Origin: Gemmatimonadaceae bacterium | GTDB lineage: Bacteria; Gemmatimonadota; Gemmatimonadetes; Gemmatimonadales; Gemmatimonadaceae | Assembly (NCBI GenBank): GCA_035533015.1 | Contig: DATLUQ010000026.1 | Span: 1 to 37,702, forward strand | DNA length: 37,702 nt | Direction of reading: 5' to 3' | The notes under the pieces: model-generated | Told to the model about the DNA's origin: nothing | What the model saw: only the letters and a program-made list of their open reading frames with translations | Database searches by the model: none | Part shown: positions 25,036 to 32,644 of the stretch, piece by piece | Layout: every line of letters starts with the position of its first letter | How positions within the stretch are numbered: the stretch's first letter is position 1 | Position numbers and translations under genes: made by a program

Positions 25036-27510
25036 ATGTTCCGCGACCTCGCGTACGCCGCCCGTTCCCTTCGCAAGAATCCAGGGTTCACGATCACGGC
25101 GCTGATCACGCTCGCCCTCGGGATCGGCGCCACCACCGCGATCTTCAGCGTGGTGAACGCGGTGCTGCTGCGCCCGCTGCCGTACGCCGACGCGGACCGT
25201 CTCGTCGTCATCACGTCGGACATGGTGGCGCGGGACGTGAACGATTTTCCGCTGGCGCCGGGTGACGTCAAGCAGATGCGCGACGGGGGGACACTGTTCT
25301 CGGGGATCGCCGCGCTCACGACGTTCCGAATCCCGACCGTGGATGACAAGGGCAACACCGAACAGATCCGCGGCGCGCAGGTCACGACGAACCTCCTGAG
25401 CGTGCTCGGCGAGCATGTCGTGGCGGGGCGCGACTTCAGCGATGCCGACGGCACGGCGCCTCAGATCACGCTCGGTCCCGACGGCCGGCCGGTGGCGTCG
25501 AGCACGCCCCCGCCCCCGCCGGTCGCCATCCTTGCCTACGGATACTGGCAGCGTCGTTTCGGCGGCGATCGCGCGGTGGTGGGGACGGTGATCCCCGTCG
25601 GTCCCGCGCGCGCCGAGGTGGTCGGCATCGCGCCACCCGGCCTCGAGCTGCTGTTTCCGCCGAGTTTTCACGTTGAGCGCACGCCGGACGTGTACCTCGC
25701 CGCGCGCATCGACTGGGCCACCGCATCGCACATCAACGTGGGGTGGCGCGCCGTGGCCCGCATGAGGCCCGGCGTTTCGGCGTCGGCCGCTCAGTCGCAG
25801 ATGAACACCGTGGCCACGGACCTCAACGCGCTCGTCCCGATCAAGCAGACCGCCGGGTTCCGGCTGCGCGTCGTGCCGATGCACCAGGAGATGGTGGCCG
25901 ACGCGCGTTCGGCCATCCTCGCCCTCATGGGCGGCGTGACGTTCGTGCTCCTCATCGCCTGTGCCAACGTGGCGAACCTCCTGCTCGTGCGCACGTCCCG
26001 TCGCGAGCGCGAGTTGGCCGTCCGCGCGGCGCTCGGCGGCAGCCGCACGCGGCTGATGCGCCAGATGCTCGCGGAGGCCGTGCTGCTCTCCGCGGGCGGC
26101 GCCCTGCTGGGCATCGGACTCGCCGCCCTGGGCGTGAAGCTGCTGGTCGCCATCGGCCCCCAGGATCTGCCGACGATCGGCCGCGTGGCCATCGACCCGA
26201 CGGCGCTCGCGTTCAGCATCGGCGCCGGCGTGCTGGCTGCGGCCGTGTTCGGAGTCGTGCCGGCGTTGCGGGCGTCGCGTCCGGACATCGTGCGCGTGTT
26301 GCGTTCGAGCAGCCGGACGTCTGAGCTGGGGGCCGGGCGCGCGTTGCGCAACGGGGTCGTGACCGCTGAGGTGGCTCTGGCGTTCGTGCTGCTGGTGGGG
26401 AGCGGACTCATGCTGCGCAGCTTCGCCGTGTTGACGCGGGCGGATCCCGGCTTCGATTCGCAGGGGCTCCTGACCTTCCAGGCGCGGAGTCCGGCGGGCG
26501 GCCCCCCAGAGGCGCGGGCGGCATTCAGCCGCCTGATGCAGGAGCGGCTCGCCGGGATGCCGGGGGTCACCGGCGTCGCGGCCGGCACTCCGGTGCCGTT
26601 CAGCGGCGGCGACGCCACGGCGCGCTGGGGCACCGAGACCGCCGTCAATGATCCCGCGGCGTTCCGGGAAGCCGACCTCGGCATCGTGACGCCGGGATAC
26701 TTCCGCGTCATGCACACGAGGGTGTTGGCCGGGCGCACGTTCACCGAGGCCGACAACGTGCCGACGTCGACATCGGTCGTGATCGATCGGGCGCTCGCGG
26801 CCAGAGCATTTCCGGGACAGTCCGCGGTGGGGAAGCGGCTCTACGTTCGCTATCGCAGCGACGATCCGGAGTGGGTGGATGTGATCGGGGTGGTGGATCA
26901 GGTGCGGCGCGACTCGCCGGCGTCGGATGGGCCGGAGCAGATGTACGTGACCGACGGTGAGATCGGCTTCGGAATCGCGACGTGGATCGTGCGCACGTCC
27001 GGCGATCCGGCGCGACTGGAGTCGACGGTGCGATCCACCATCGCGCAGATCGACCCGAAGATTCCGATCGTCGCCATGAAACCGATGGGTGAATACCTGC
27101 GCGACGCGCGCGCCCCCACGCGATTCGCGCTCGTCCTGGTCGGTGCCTTTGCCGTGATTGCCCTCGTGCTCGCCGCCGTGGGGCTGTACGGCGTGTTGTC
27201 CACCATCGTCCGTCAGCGCACCGCCGAGATCGGGGTGCGGATGGCGTTCGGCGCGCCCAAGGGGCGCATCTTCGCGCAGATGGTCGGCGAGGGGATGCGA
27301 CTCGGCGTGGTCGGCGTGGCGCTCGGCGTGGCCGCGGCGCTGGCGCTCACGCGCTCCATGCGGAGCATGTTGGTTGGCGTGGCGCCCACGGACCCGATCA
27401 CGTTCGTGGCGATCGCCGTGATCTTCCTGGGCATCGCCGCGCTGTCGTGCTGGCTCCCCGCGCGTCGGGCGGCGGCGTTGGATCCGGCGGACGCGCTGCG
27501 GGGGGACTAG
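25036..27510 (+). CDS. ADOP-type ABC transporter permease (duplicated MacB/FtsX permease)
   Basis: A large FtsX/MacB-type permease of the ADOP kind, in which two copies of the periplasmic-core plus FtsX unit are fused. The diagnostic opening MFRDLAYAARSLRKNPGFT, TLALGIGATTAIFSVVNAVL and LRPLPYADADRLV is present. The first FtsX-domain helices begin near residue 298 (VLLIACANVANLLLVRTSRRE), the second core follows, and the final FtsX domain contains EIGVRMAFGAPKGRI and ends AALDPADALRGD. Substrates of ADOP permeases are unknown; the ATPase is usually encoded elsewhere, and here none is in the same operon. ATG 25036 is used since translation from 24970 would add a non-homologous leader. 824 residues. 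Confidence 0.92.
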   Translation: MFRDLAYAARSLRKNPGFTITALITLALGIGATTAIFSVVNAVLLRPLPYADADRLVVITSDMVARDVNDFPLAPGDVKQMRDGGTLFSGIAALTTFRIPTVDDKGNTEQIRGAQVTTNLLSVLGEHVVAGRDFSDADGTAPQITLGPDGRPVASSTPPPPPVAILAYGYWQRRFGGDRAVVGTVIPVGPARAEVVGIAPPGLELLFPPSFHVERTPDVYLAARIDWATASHINVGWRAVARMRPGVSASAAQSQMNTVATDLNALVPIKQTAGFRLRVVPMHQEMVADARSAILALMGGVTFVLLIACANVANLLLVRTSRRERELAVRAALGGSRTRLMRQMLAEAVLLSAGGALLGIGLAALGVKLLVAIGPQDLPTIGRVAIDPTALAFSIGAGVLAAAVFGVVPALRASRPDIVRVLRSSSRTSELGAGRALRNGVVTAEVALAFVLLVGSGLMLRSFAVLTRADPGFDSQGLLTFQARSPAGGPPEARAAFSRLMQERLAGMPGVTGVAAGTPVPFSGGDATARWGTETAVNDPAAFREADLGIVTPGYFRVMHTRVLAGRTFTEADNVPTSTSVVIDRALAARAFPGQSAVGKRLYVRYRSDDPEWVDVIGVVDQVRRDSPASDGPEQMYVTDGEIGFGIATWIVRTSGDPARLESTVRSTIAQIDPKIPIVAMKPMGEYLRDARAPTRFALVLVGAFAVIALVLAAVGLYGVLSTIVRQRTAEIGVRMAFGAPKGRIFAQMVGEGMRLGVVGVALGVAAALALTRSMRSMLVGVAPTDPITFVAIAVIFLGIAALSCWLPARRAAALDPADALRGD

Positions 27511-27527
27511 GGGGTCGGTTCCTGACC

Positions 27528-27550
27528 GTCCGACGGTCCTGCCGTCGGAC
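27528..27550. terminator. Hairpin between ADOP permease and ABC-2 permease genes
   Basis: GTCCGACGG at 27528-27536 pairs perfectly with CCGTCGGAC at 27542-27550 around a five-base loop, 17 bases after the ADOP permease stop and 25 bases before the stop of the convergent ABC permease gene. The surrounding bases repeat GACCGTCC/GGACCGTC motifs. No U tract. Confidence 0.65.
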
Positions 27551-27575
27551 CGCCGGACCGTCGCCCCCCGAGCAA

Positions 27576-28382
27576 CTACTTCGTGGTGTGCGACTGGCGA
27601 TGCGCGGCGAGCCACACGCCGATCAGTCCGATCGTCGTCCAGATTGCCGTGCCGGCCACTCCGCGGTCCCAGTGGATCACCCACTGACGGTTGTCGGCGG
27701 AAACGGTCCGGTAGACCGCCCAAATGGGAACGACGGGACTGAACGGCGAGTCGAGGATTCGGCGAGACAACTCGACCGCGGCGCGGGCGTGGTACATGGC
27801 TGGAAGCTGGAACAGGATGGTCAGGCCCACGGGCACGGAGACGATCCACGCCCCCGGGTGCTCCGTGGCGATCATCACGATCGACGCGAGCAGGTAGGTC
27901 ATCGTGGCCGCGGCGAACGGTTCGAGAAACAGCCAGGTGGTGAGGTTGGCTTGGAAAGAACCCTTGCCGATCAGGACGATGGTCCCTCCCACGGTCCAGA
28001 GGGTGATCCAATACCCCGCGACAGCTACCATGCACCACGCCCAACCGGCCAACGCGCGAATGGCCGTGTGCGGGGCGGCGGACATCGGCATTCCGAGGTG
28101 GTAGCCGCGTCGCGAGGGCTCCTCGCGCTGCCACACGCTGGCCGCGGCAAACATCCCGAGCAGAAATACGGGAAACGTCATAGCCGGGTCGAAGGCGAAC
28201 CCCGGAGGAGGGACCGCCCACGCCGTTTCCTGCACCGTCGCCAGGCCGGTGGCGACCCAGCACACCACGGCGAGACCGAGCAGGATGAGCGCGGCCGTCC
28301 GCATGGACCCGCCCACCGCCCGCAACTGTTGGCGGAGGACCGCCGTCCACTCCGGCGTATCGTGCAATGTGATCGTCGTCAT
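27576..28382 (-). CDS. ABC-2-like transporter permease
   Basis: The membrane partner of the ATPase encoded just upstream. The 268-residue product has about six hydrophobic segments, including LILLGLAVVCWVATGL, FPVFLLGMFAAASVW, WAWCMVAVAGYWITLWTVGG and TAIWTTIGLIGVWLAAH, typical of short ABC-2-type permeases; I see no named subfamily motif. ATG 28382 overlaps the TGA of the ATPase gene in an ATGA junction, so the two are translationally coupled. The frame is open further upstream to 28580, but that is the out-of-frame shadow of the ATPase. The cargo is unknown; relatives in Firmicutes YtrA-type operons respond to cell-wall-active compounds. Confidence 0.8.
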   Translation of the reverse strand: MTTITLHDTPEWTAVLRQQLRAVGGSMRTAALILLGLAVVCWVATGLATVQETAWAVPPPGFAFDPAMTFPVFLLGMFAAASVWQREEPSRRGYHLGMPMSAAPHTAIRALAGWAWCMVAVAGYWITLWTVGGTIVLIGKGSFQANLTTWLFLEPFAAATMTYLLASIVMIATEHPGAWIVSVPVGLTILFQLPAMYHARAAVELSRRILDSPFSPVVPIWAVYRTVSADNRQWVIHWDRGVAGTAIWTTIGLIGVWLAAHRQSHTTK

Positions 28383-29311
28383 ACCTGGTCCGCCTTGGGG
28401 TTGAGCAGCGCCAGCGTGGCCTCGTGCAGCGTTACCGGCGCCACGTCGCGCACGGTCGCGCCGGCGCGCGTGAGCTGATCGGTGATCTCCGGTTCGCGGC
28501 CCCACACCGTCCACTGTACCTCGCGCGGCCCCTCCGTACGGCGCAGCACGGCGCCGTTGAGCGTCGGCACCCCCCTCCATCCGTCGGGCACGCCCGCGCG
28601 ATAGCGGCGCAGGCCGGCGTGCAGGTCGGCCAGAGAGAGCTGTGCGCGCAACTCGCCGGCGCGCATCGCGCCCACGTGGTCCACCAGGCTGTCGATCTCG
28701 TCCACGTGGTGCGTGGAGATCAGGACGGTCGTCGGCGAATCACTCAGGTGATCCGCGAGCACGCCCAGCGTTTCGTCGCGCATGATCGGATCCAGACCGT
28801 CGATCGGCTCGTCGAGCAGCAGCAGCGGCGGGCGGTGGGCCAGCGCCATGACGAGGTGCACGCGCCGCGACTGCCCTTTGGAAAGTTCGCCCACTTTGCG
28901 GGCCAGATCGACTTCGAACAGTGCCGCCAGGCGCAATGCGTACGCCTCGTCCCATGCCGGGAAGTACTCGGCGTGGTGGCGCAGCAGCTGCCCGGCGCGC
29001 ATCCACGCGTAGCCCCAGTCGTGGTGTTCGGGGACGTAGCCCACGTTGGCCCGTATCCGCGGCCCGTCGGTCCCCACGTCGAGCCCGAAGACCGACGCCG
29101 AACCGGCGTCGGCGCGGACGAGATCGAGCAGGACGCGGAGGGTCGTGCTCTTGCCGGCGCCGTTGGGTCCGATCAGCAGGTACACCGCGCCTTCCGGCAC
29201 CTGGAGGTCGAGGGCGTCGAGCGCGGTCAGCCGGCCGAACCGCTTGGTGAGTCCGTGCGTGGCGACGGCCATGGGTCCGTCCGCCAGCCTGGTGGGAAGT
29301 GGATTCATCAT
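28379..29311 (-). CDS. ABC transporter ATP-binding protein
   Basis: An ABC ATPase of the ABC-2/CcmA-like type, 310 residues. Walker A is GPNGAGKST at 48-56, the signature is a modified LSKGQSRR rather than LSGGQ, Walker B is LLLLDEP, and the switch histidine lies in VLISTHHVDE. The last 90 residues form an accessory domain (WTVWGREPEITDQL, VTLHEATLALL) common in this type. It follows the GntR gene by eight bases and overlaps the permease start, so the three form one operon: regulator, ATPase, permease. Confidence 0.9.
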   Translation of the reverse strand: MMNPLPTRLADGPMAVATHGLTKRFGRLTALDALDLQVPEGAVYLLIGPNGAGKSTTLRVLLDLVRADAGSASVFGLDVGTDGPRIRANVGYVPEHHDWGYAWMRAGQLLRHHAEYFPAWDEAYALRLAALFEVDLARKVGELSKGQSRRVHLVMALAHRPPLLLLDEPIDGLDPIMRDETLGVLADHLSDSPTTVLISTHHVDEIDSLVDHVGAMRAGELRAQLSLADLHAGLRRYRAGVPDGWRGVPTLNGAVLRRTEGPREVQWTVWGREPEITDQLTRAGATVRDVAPVTLHEATLALLNPKADQV

Positions 29312-29319
29312 CGGCAGTC

Positions 29320-29694
29320 CTATCCGTTGGATTTATTGGCAGCCGTCTGAATGGCCCTGATCAGTTCGTCGGCACCCAGCCCGTTGCGGTGCGCGTCGCG
29401 GAGCGCGCGCGCGGCGACTTCACGGGCAAGGGTGCGCTTCTGTCTTCCGTTGACGCCGACGTCGTTCACGAACGTGCCCTGCCCCCGCTTCACGTGCACC
29501 ACCCCGTCGCGTTCGAGTTCGCGGTAGGCCTGGGCCACCGTGTTGGGGTTGACGCGCAGGTCCACGGCGAGTTGGCGCACGGAGGGCAGGGCGTCATCGG
29601 CGGCGAGCGTGCCCACGACCAACGCACGGCGCACCTCGTCCATGATCTGGACGTAGATGGGGCGTGGGTCGGCGGGGTCGACGGTGATCAGCAT
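29320..29694 (-). CDS. GntR family regulator, YtrA subfamily
   Basis: A short GntR regulator of 124 residues. The winged helix (PIYVQIMDEVRRALVVGTL, ALPSVRQLAVDLRVNPNTVAQAYRELERDGVV, GQGTFV) fills residues 12-78; after it there is only a short helical tail (REVAARALRDAHRNGLGADELIRAIQ) and no ligand-binding domain, which defines the YtrA subfamily. Such regulators usually repress the ABC operon that they head. A candidate operator lies at 29705-29728, directly before the start. No Shine-Dalgarno site is visible before ATG 29694, so the message may have a very short leader. Confidence 0.88.
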   Translation of the reverse strand: MLITVDPADPRPIYVQIMDEVRRALVVGTLAADDALPSVRQLAVDLRVNPNTVAQAYRELERDGVVHVKRGQGTFVNDVGVNGRQKRTLAREVAARALRDAHRNGLGADELIRAIQTAANKSNG

Positions 29695-29704
29695 ATGGGA
29701 AACT

Positions 29705-29728
29705 AGTGAACTAGGTAACTAATACACT
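29705..29728. promoter_or_regulatory. Candidate GntR/YtrA operator
   Basis: On the plus strand AGTGAA (29705-29710) and TACACT (29723-29728) are imperfect inverted half-sites with a 12-base spacer; the same stretch can be read as three eight-base direct repeats beginning AACTA (29701, 29709, 29718). It is notably AT-rich in a GC-rich region and lies 10-35 bases upstream of the GntR start. The half-sites resemble the AGTGTA/TACACT type reported for YtrA. Confidence 0.55.
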
Positions 29729-29768
29729 GGGAGCGGCAGGGGAAAAAGTCAAGAGCAGGAGGGGAGGG

Positions 29769-29811
29769 GGGTAGGCGCGTGGGCAGCGGGAGGCAGGCAT
29801 CCCGCCTACCC
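29769..29811. other. Inverted repeat in GntR / 90-residue-protein intergenic region
   Basis: GGGTAGGCG at 29769-29777 and CGCCTACCC at 29803-29811 are a perfect nine-base inverted repeat with an internal GGG/CCC pair that could extend the stem. It lies 31 bases upstream of ATG 29843. Its GGTAGG core relates it to the dispersed GGTAGGAC repeats. Confidence 0.4.
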
Positions 29812-29842
29812 TTCTCCGCTCCTACCCATCTACTGTTATTCC

Positions 29843-30115
29843 ATGTCCCGCGCATTCGTCAACGAAGACGCCAACGAACCCGAACGCCGCTACGTGCTGC
29901 CCCCGCGCGACGATCCGGGCTACGACGAGGCCGCCGCCTCGGCGCTGCTCGAAGGGGCCAACGTGGGTGACTCATTGAGCGCCGAACAAGCCACCGGGTA
30001 TGCGTGGGGCGAGCAGAAGCTCAGACCGCACGTGCGGAAGCTGCTCGATCGCGCCCAGCGCGAGGGCGACGAGCGTACGGTCACCCTCGCCGAGCGATTT
30101 CTGCGCCAGCCGTAG
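29843..30115 (+). CDS. Small acidic protein, conserved-looking, unknown function
   Basis: A 90-residue soluble protein starting MSRAFVNEDANEPERRYVLP, with PRDDPGYDEAAASALLEGAN and SAEQATGYAWGEQKLRPHV, then a helical C-terminus (KLLDRAQREGDERTVTLAERFLRQP). From memory the opening MSRAFVxED resembles the N-terminus of some GreA/GreB-type transcription-factor relatives, which would fit a short regulatory protein, but no Gre domain is present here. Codon usage is that of a real GC-rich gene, and the third-position GC is high. It is divergent from the GntR operon and converges on the DUF5916 gene. Confidence 0.7.
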   Translation: MSRAFVNEDANEPERRYVLPPRDDPGYDEAAASALLEGANVGDSLSAEQATGYAWGEQKLRPHVRKLLDRAQREGDERTVTLAERFLRQP

Positions 30116-30177
30116 GACCGCAGCACGCCGCCGCCGGAGCGTCGCGCCCCGTCGTTCCGTCCCGCCGTCCAACCGTC

Positions 30178-32508
30178 CTACCGAGCTTCCCCCAGCACCC
30201 GCCACAGATAACTGGCCTTGATGAAGAATCCATCGTTCGCGCGCCGCAGCTGCGTGAACCGCAAGGGTTGGGGCTCCGTCAACATGTTGCCGTATCCGAA
30301 GTAGAACACCGTGCCCGGCGTCGGCCGATACGAGAACAGCCAATCGGTGCGCAGCGAGTCCGAGATGGTCCGCGTGGACGGCGCCGAGCCGAGCAACAGT
30401 ATCTGGCCCGTGCGCGGATCCTGCAGTGCCTCGTGGCGCATGGCCGTGTACTGCGTCACGACCCGGAAGAAGATGGACCGCGTGAGCTGGTACTCGACCT
30501 TGATCCGCGGGATGTACATCGCCGTCGTCCGCTCGCCGTCGCTGCGCCGCGTGAAGGTGCTGGCCTGGTACGTGGCACTCACCCGTATCTGCTCGGTCGG
30601 TCGCAGGTCCAGGCTCGCGTTGTAGGTCAGTCGGCGTACGCGGGACGTCTCCAGAAAGTCCACGTCATTGCCCGCGGTCACACCCGCCGATGCGTCGTAC
30701 CAGGCGAACCGCGGCGTGGCGAGCGTGACGTTGGTGGTGAACGTCGTGATGCGGGGCGACGGCTGGAACGGAACCACGGCGTTTCCCACCGGCACGAACA
30801 GGTTCGCGTACGCCGCCTGATCGAAGGCGTAGCTGGAGTAGGTCGGCGCCACGCCCAACGACCATCCGCCGCGGAACGTGAACGACGAATTGGCGGTGGA
30901 GTAGTCCTCGAGCAGGCTCTTGGCCGCGAAGAAATCGTCGTAGTTCCAGGTCGCCCCTTGCCGCAGATAGACGTTGAACCGTTCGATGAAGGCGCCCGGC
31001 GCGCCGTACAGCGAGAGCCGATTATTGATGCTCGGCTGCACGACCCCCGTGCGCTGGACGAATCCGTTGTCGGCCGCGAACCCGTTGCCGATGCCGAGCA
31101 CGTTGTAGTGGAACCCGAAGCGGCGCCCGGTGCCGTCGAGCACCGCCTCCCACATCGGTGCGACCTGGGTGGCGCCGCTCTGCGTGGTCGTGCTCATCAC
31201 CGCCTGGAACTGCGCGTACGTGCGCGGGTCGACCGTCCAGTGAACGTCGCCGTCCACGACGCGGTTCGCGCGGCCTCCGCCCACGCGCTCGCTGTACATC
31301 ATCCCCATCGTGCTCTGGTCGCCGAAGGTGCGCAGCAGCCGCACGATGTCCACGAGCGGCGCCTGACCGGTGGCCGTCGTGCTCCCCGCGTCGAGCGCCG
31401 AGAGCACGGCCACTTCGGTGGACCCGACCCTGCCCGTAAGCTTCATCGCTTCGTTGGGCTGCACGATGGTCCGGGTATAGAGCAGCGTGTTGGGCACGTT
31501 GAATTGGTCGGCGCCTTCCACGAAGAAGGGCCGCTTTTCGGGGTAGAACAGAGCGAACCGTTCGTCGGCCGCGATCTGCGTGGCGTCGGCCTCCACCTGC
31601 GAGAAGTCGGGCCGGATCGTGCCATTGAGGACGAAGTTGCTGCCCATCGCCCACCGGAGATTTCCGCCGAGGCGGGGCTTGGAGGTGTACTGCCAGCCGT
31701 TGTCGGCCGGCGCGCAGCAGGGGACACCGTTCACCGTGTTGGTGAGTTCGGGGTTCACGCTCACCACGTGTCCGTGGTGCATGCCGGTGAGCCCCACGAG
31801 CTGCCCTTCCTGGGCGATGAAGCTCGCCGACGCCTTGCGGGCGGCGGTCCAGGTCTCGGTATAGCCGTTGTGCTGGACGTTGCGTTGAAATTGGAGGCCC
31901 CACGTCTGCACCGACTCGCTCGGATACCTGAGCGCGCTGAACGGGATGCGGACCTCCACTTCGTATCCCCAGCTCGTCACCCGGCCCTTCGATTCCCAGA
32001 TGAAGTCGGGGCTCAGGTCGGTCTGGCCGGGCATGACGTTCGACCCGGGCGTGAAGCCCCCGAGTTCGTTCTTGATGCCGTCGGCCTGCACGCCCAGCGG
32101 ATTGACGATGAACACGAACGCGCGCGTGCGCTGGTCGTAGGTGTCGAGGTGAATCTCGAGGTTGTCGTCCGAACTCACGTTGTCGCGCTCGGCGAGCGTG
32201 GCGCGCACGGCGCCGTGCGGTTCGTACGCCTTGATCCCGAAGTACATCGCGTTGCCCGAGTACCAGACCAGGACGTCGGTGGAGTCGGGACTCGGTCGCT
32301 GGTCCGCGGGGGCGTACTCGGAAAAGCCGGTGAGCACGGCGGCCCGTTGCCACACCGGTTCGTCGAGGTTGCCGTCGATCGTGACCGTGGCGTCGATCCG
32401 CGGGACCCGGACGTCGGTCTGTCCGGCGCGGCCGTTGTAGATCAGGGGGGTGGGGACGGGCGGCCGCGCGGCGGCGACCTGGAACGCCCCGAGGAGGGCC
32501 AGAATCAT
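30178..32508 (-). CDS. DUF5916 / CBM9-like outer-membrane protein
   Basis: A secreted protein of 776 residues. After a short leader (MILALLGAFQVAAA) comes a CBM9-like beta-sandwich (ATVTIDGNLDEPVWQRA, MYFGIKAYEPHGAVRA, NLEIHLDTYDQRTRAFVF, VEVRIPFSALRYP; residues about 35-225). The rest is the DUF5916 barrel-like region (GLQFQRNVQ, WRARR-type strands, FVLNGTIRPDFSQVEAD, YPEKRPFFVEGADQF) ending in strands to the C-terminus (FFIKASYLWRVLGEAR). Homologues are found with peptidases and glycosidases and are assumed to bind or import substrates; this is not shown here. The frame extends to 32814 but ATG 32508 gives the leader. No ribosome site is seen; a TATATT element nine bases upstream suggests a near-leaderless message. 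Confidence 0.85.
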   Translation of the reverse strand: MILALLGAFQVAAARPPVPTPLIYNGRAGQTDVRVPRIDATVTIDGNLDEPVWQRAAVLTGFSEYAPADQRPSPDSTDVLVWYSGNAMYFGIKAYEPHGAVRATLAERDNVSSDDNLEIHLDTYDQRTRAFVFIVNPLGVQADGIKNELGGFTPGSNVMPGQTDLSPDFIWESKGRVTSWGYEVEVRIPFSALRYPSESVQTWGLQFQRNVQHNGYTETWTAARKASASFIAQEGQLVGLTGMHHGHVVSVNPELTNTVNGVPCCAPADNGWQYTSKPRLGGNLRWAMGSNFVLNGTIRPDFSQVEADATQIAADERFALFYPEKRPFFVEGADQFNVPNTLLYTRTIVQPNEAMKLTGRVGSTEVAVLSALDAGSTTATGQAPLVDIVRLLRTFGDQSTMGMMYSERVGGGRANRVVDGDVHWTVDPRTYAQFQAVMSTTTQSGATQVAPMWEAVLDGTGRRFGFHYNVLGIGNGFAADNGFVQRTGVVQPSINNRLSLYGAPGAFIERFNVYLRQGATWNYDDFFAAKSLLEDYSTANSSFTFRGGWSLGVAPTYSSYAFDQAAYANLFVPVGNAVVPFQPSPRITTFTTNVTLATPRFAWYDASAGVTAGNDVDFLETSRVRRLTYNASLDLRPTEQIRVSATYQASTFTRRSDGERTTAMYIPRIKVEYQLTRSIFFRVVTQYTAMRHEALQDPRTGQILLLGSAPSTRTISDSLRTDWLFSYRPTPGTVFYFGYGNMLTEPQPLRFTQLRRANDGFFIKASYLWRVLGEAR

Positions 32509-32517
32509 GGTGGGGGG

Positions 32518-32548
32518 AATATATCGCCGGCGCGCCGTTCCAGAACGG
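32518..32548 (-). promoter_or_regulatory. Candidate promoter and operator for the DUF5916 gene
   Basis: Read on the minus strand, TATATT (32523-32518) lies nine bases before ATG 32508, which would start transcription at or within a few bases of the start codon. Upstream, CCGTTC (32535-32540) and GAACGG (32543-32548) form a perfect dyad with a two-base spacer, overlapping the -35 zone. The -35 match itself is weak. The dyad could bind a regulator acting on both divergent genes. Confidence 0.35.
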
Positions 32549-32644
32549 GGGCATTCGGCCCGAAAAGGCTGGCGCCAATACGTACCGCGCACCAGCTTTT
32601 GAACGCGAATCCAGATGCTCCGTCCCACGCTCTCGAGGTCCGCC

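Noticed and set aside
25006-28350. 1114-codon minus-strand frame opposite the ADOP permease and across the ABC-2 permease
   Set aside because: Composition is that of an antisense shadow (rich in Arg, His, Gly) with no domain; the permeases on the proper frames are unmistakable.
25036-29694. ADOP permease as a partner of the nearby ABC ATPase
   Set aside because: The genes are convergent with a hairpin between them, and the ATPase is translationally coupled to its own ABC-2-like permease.
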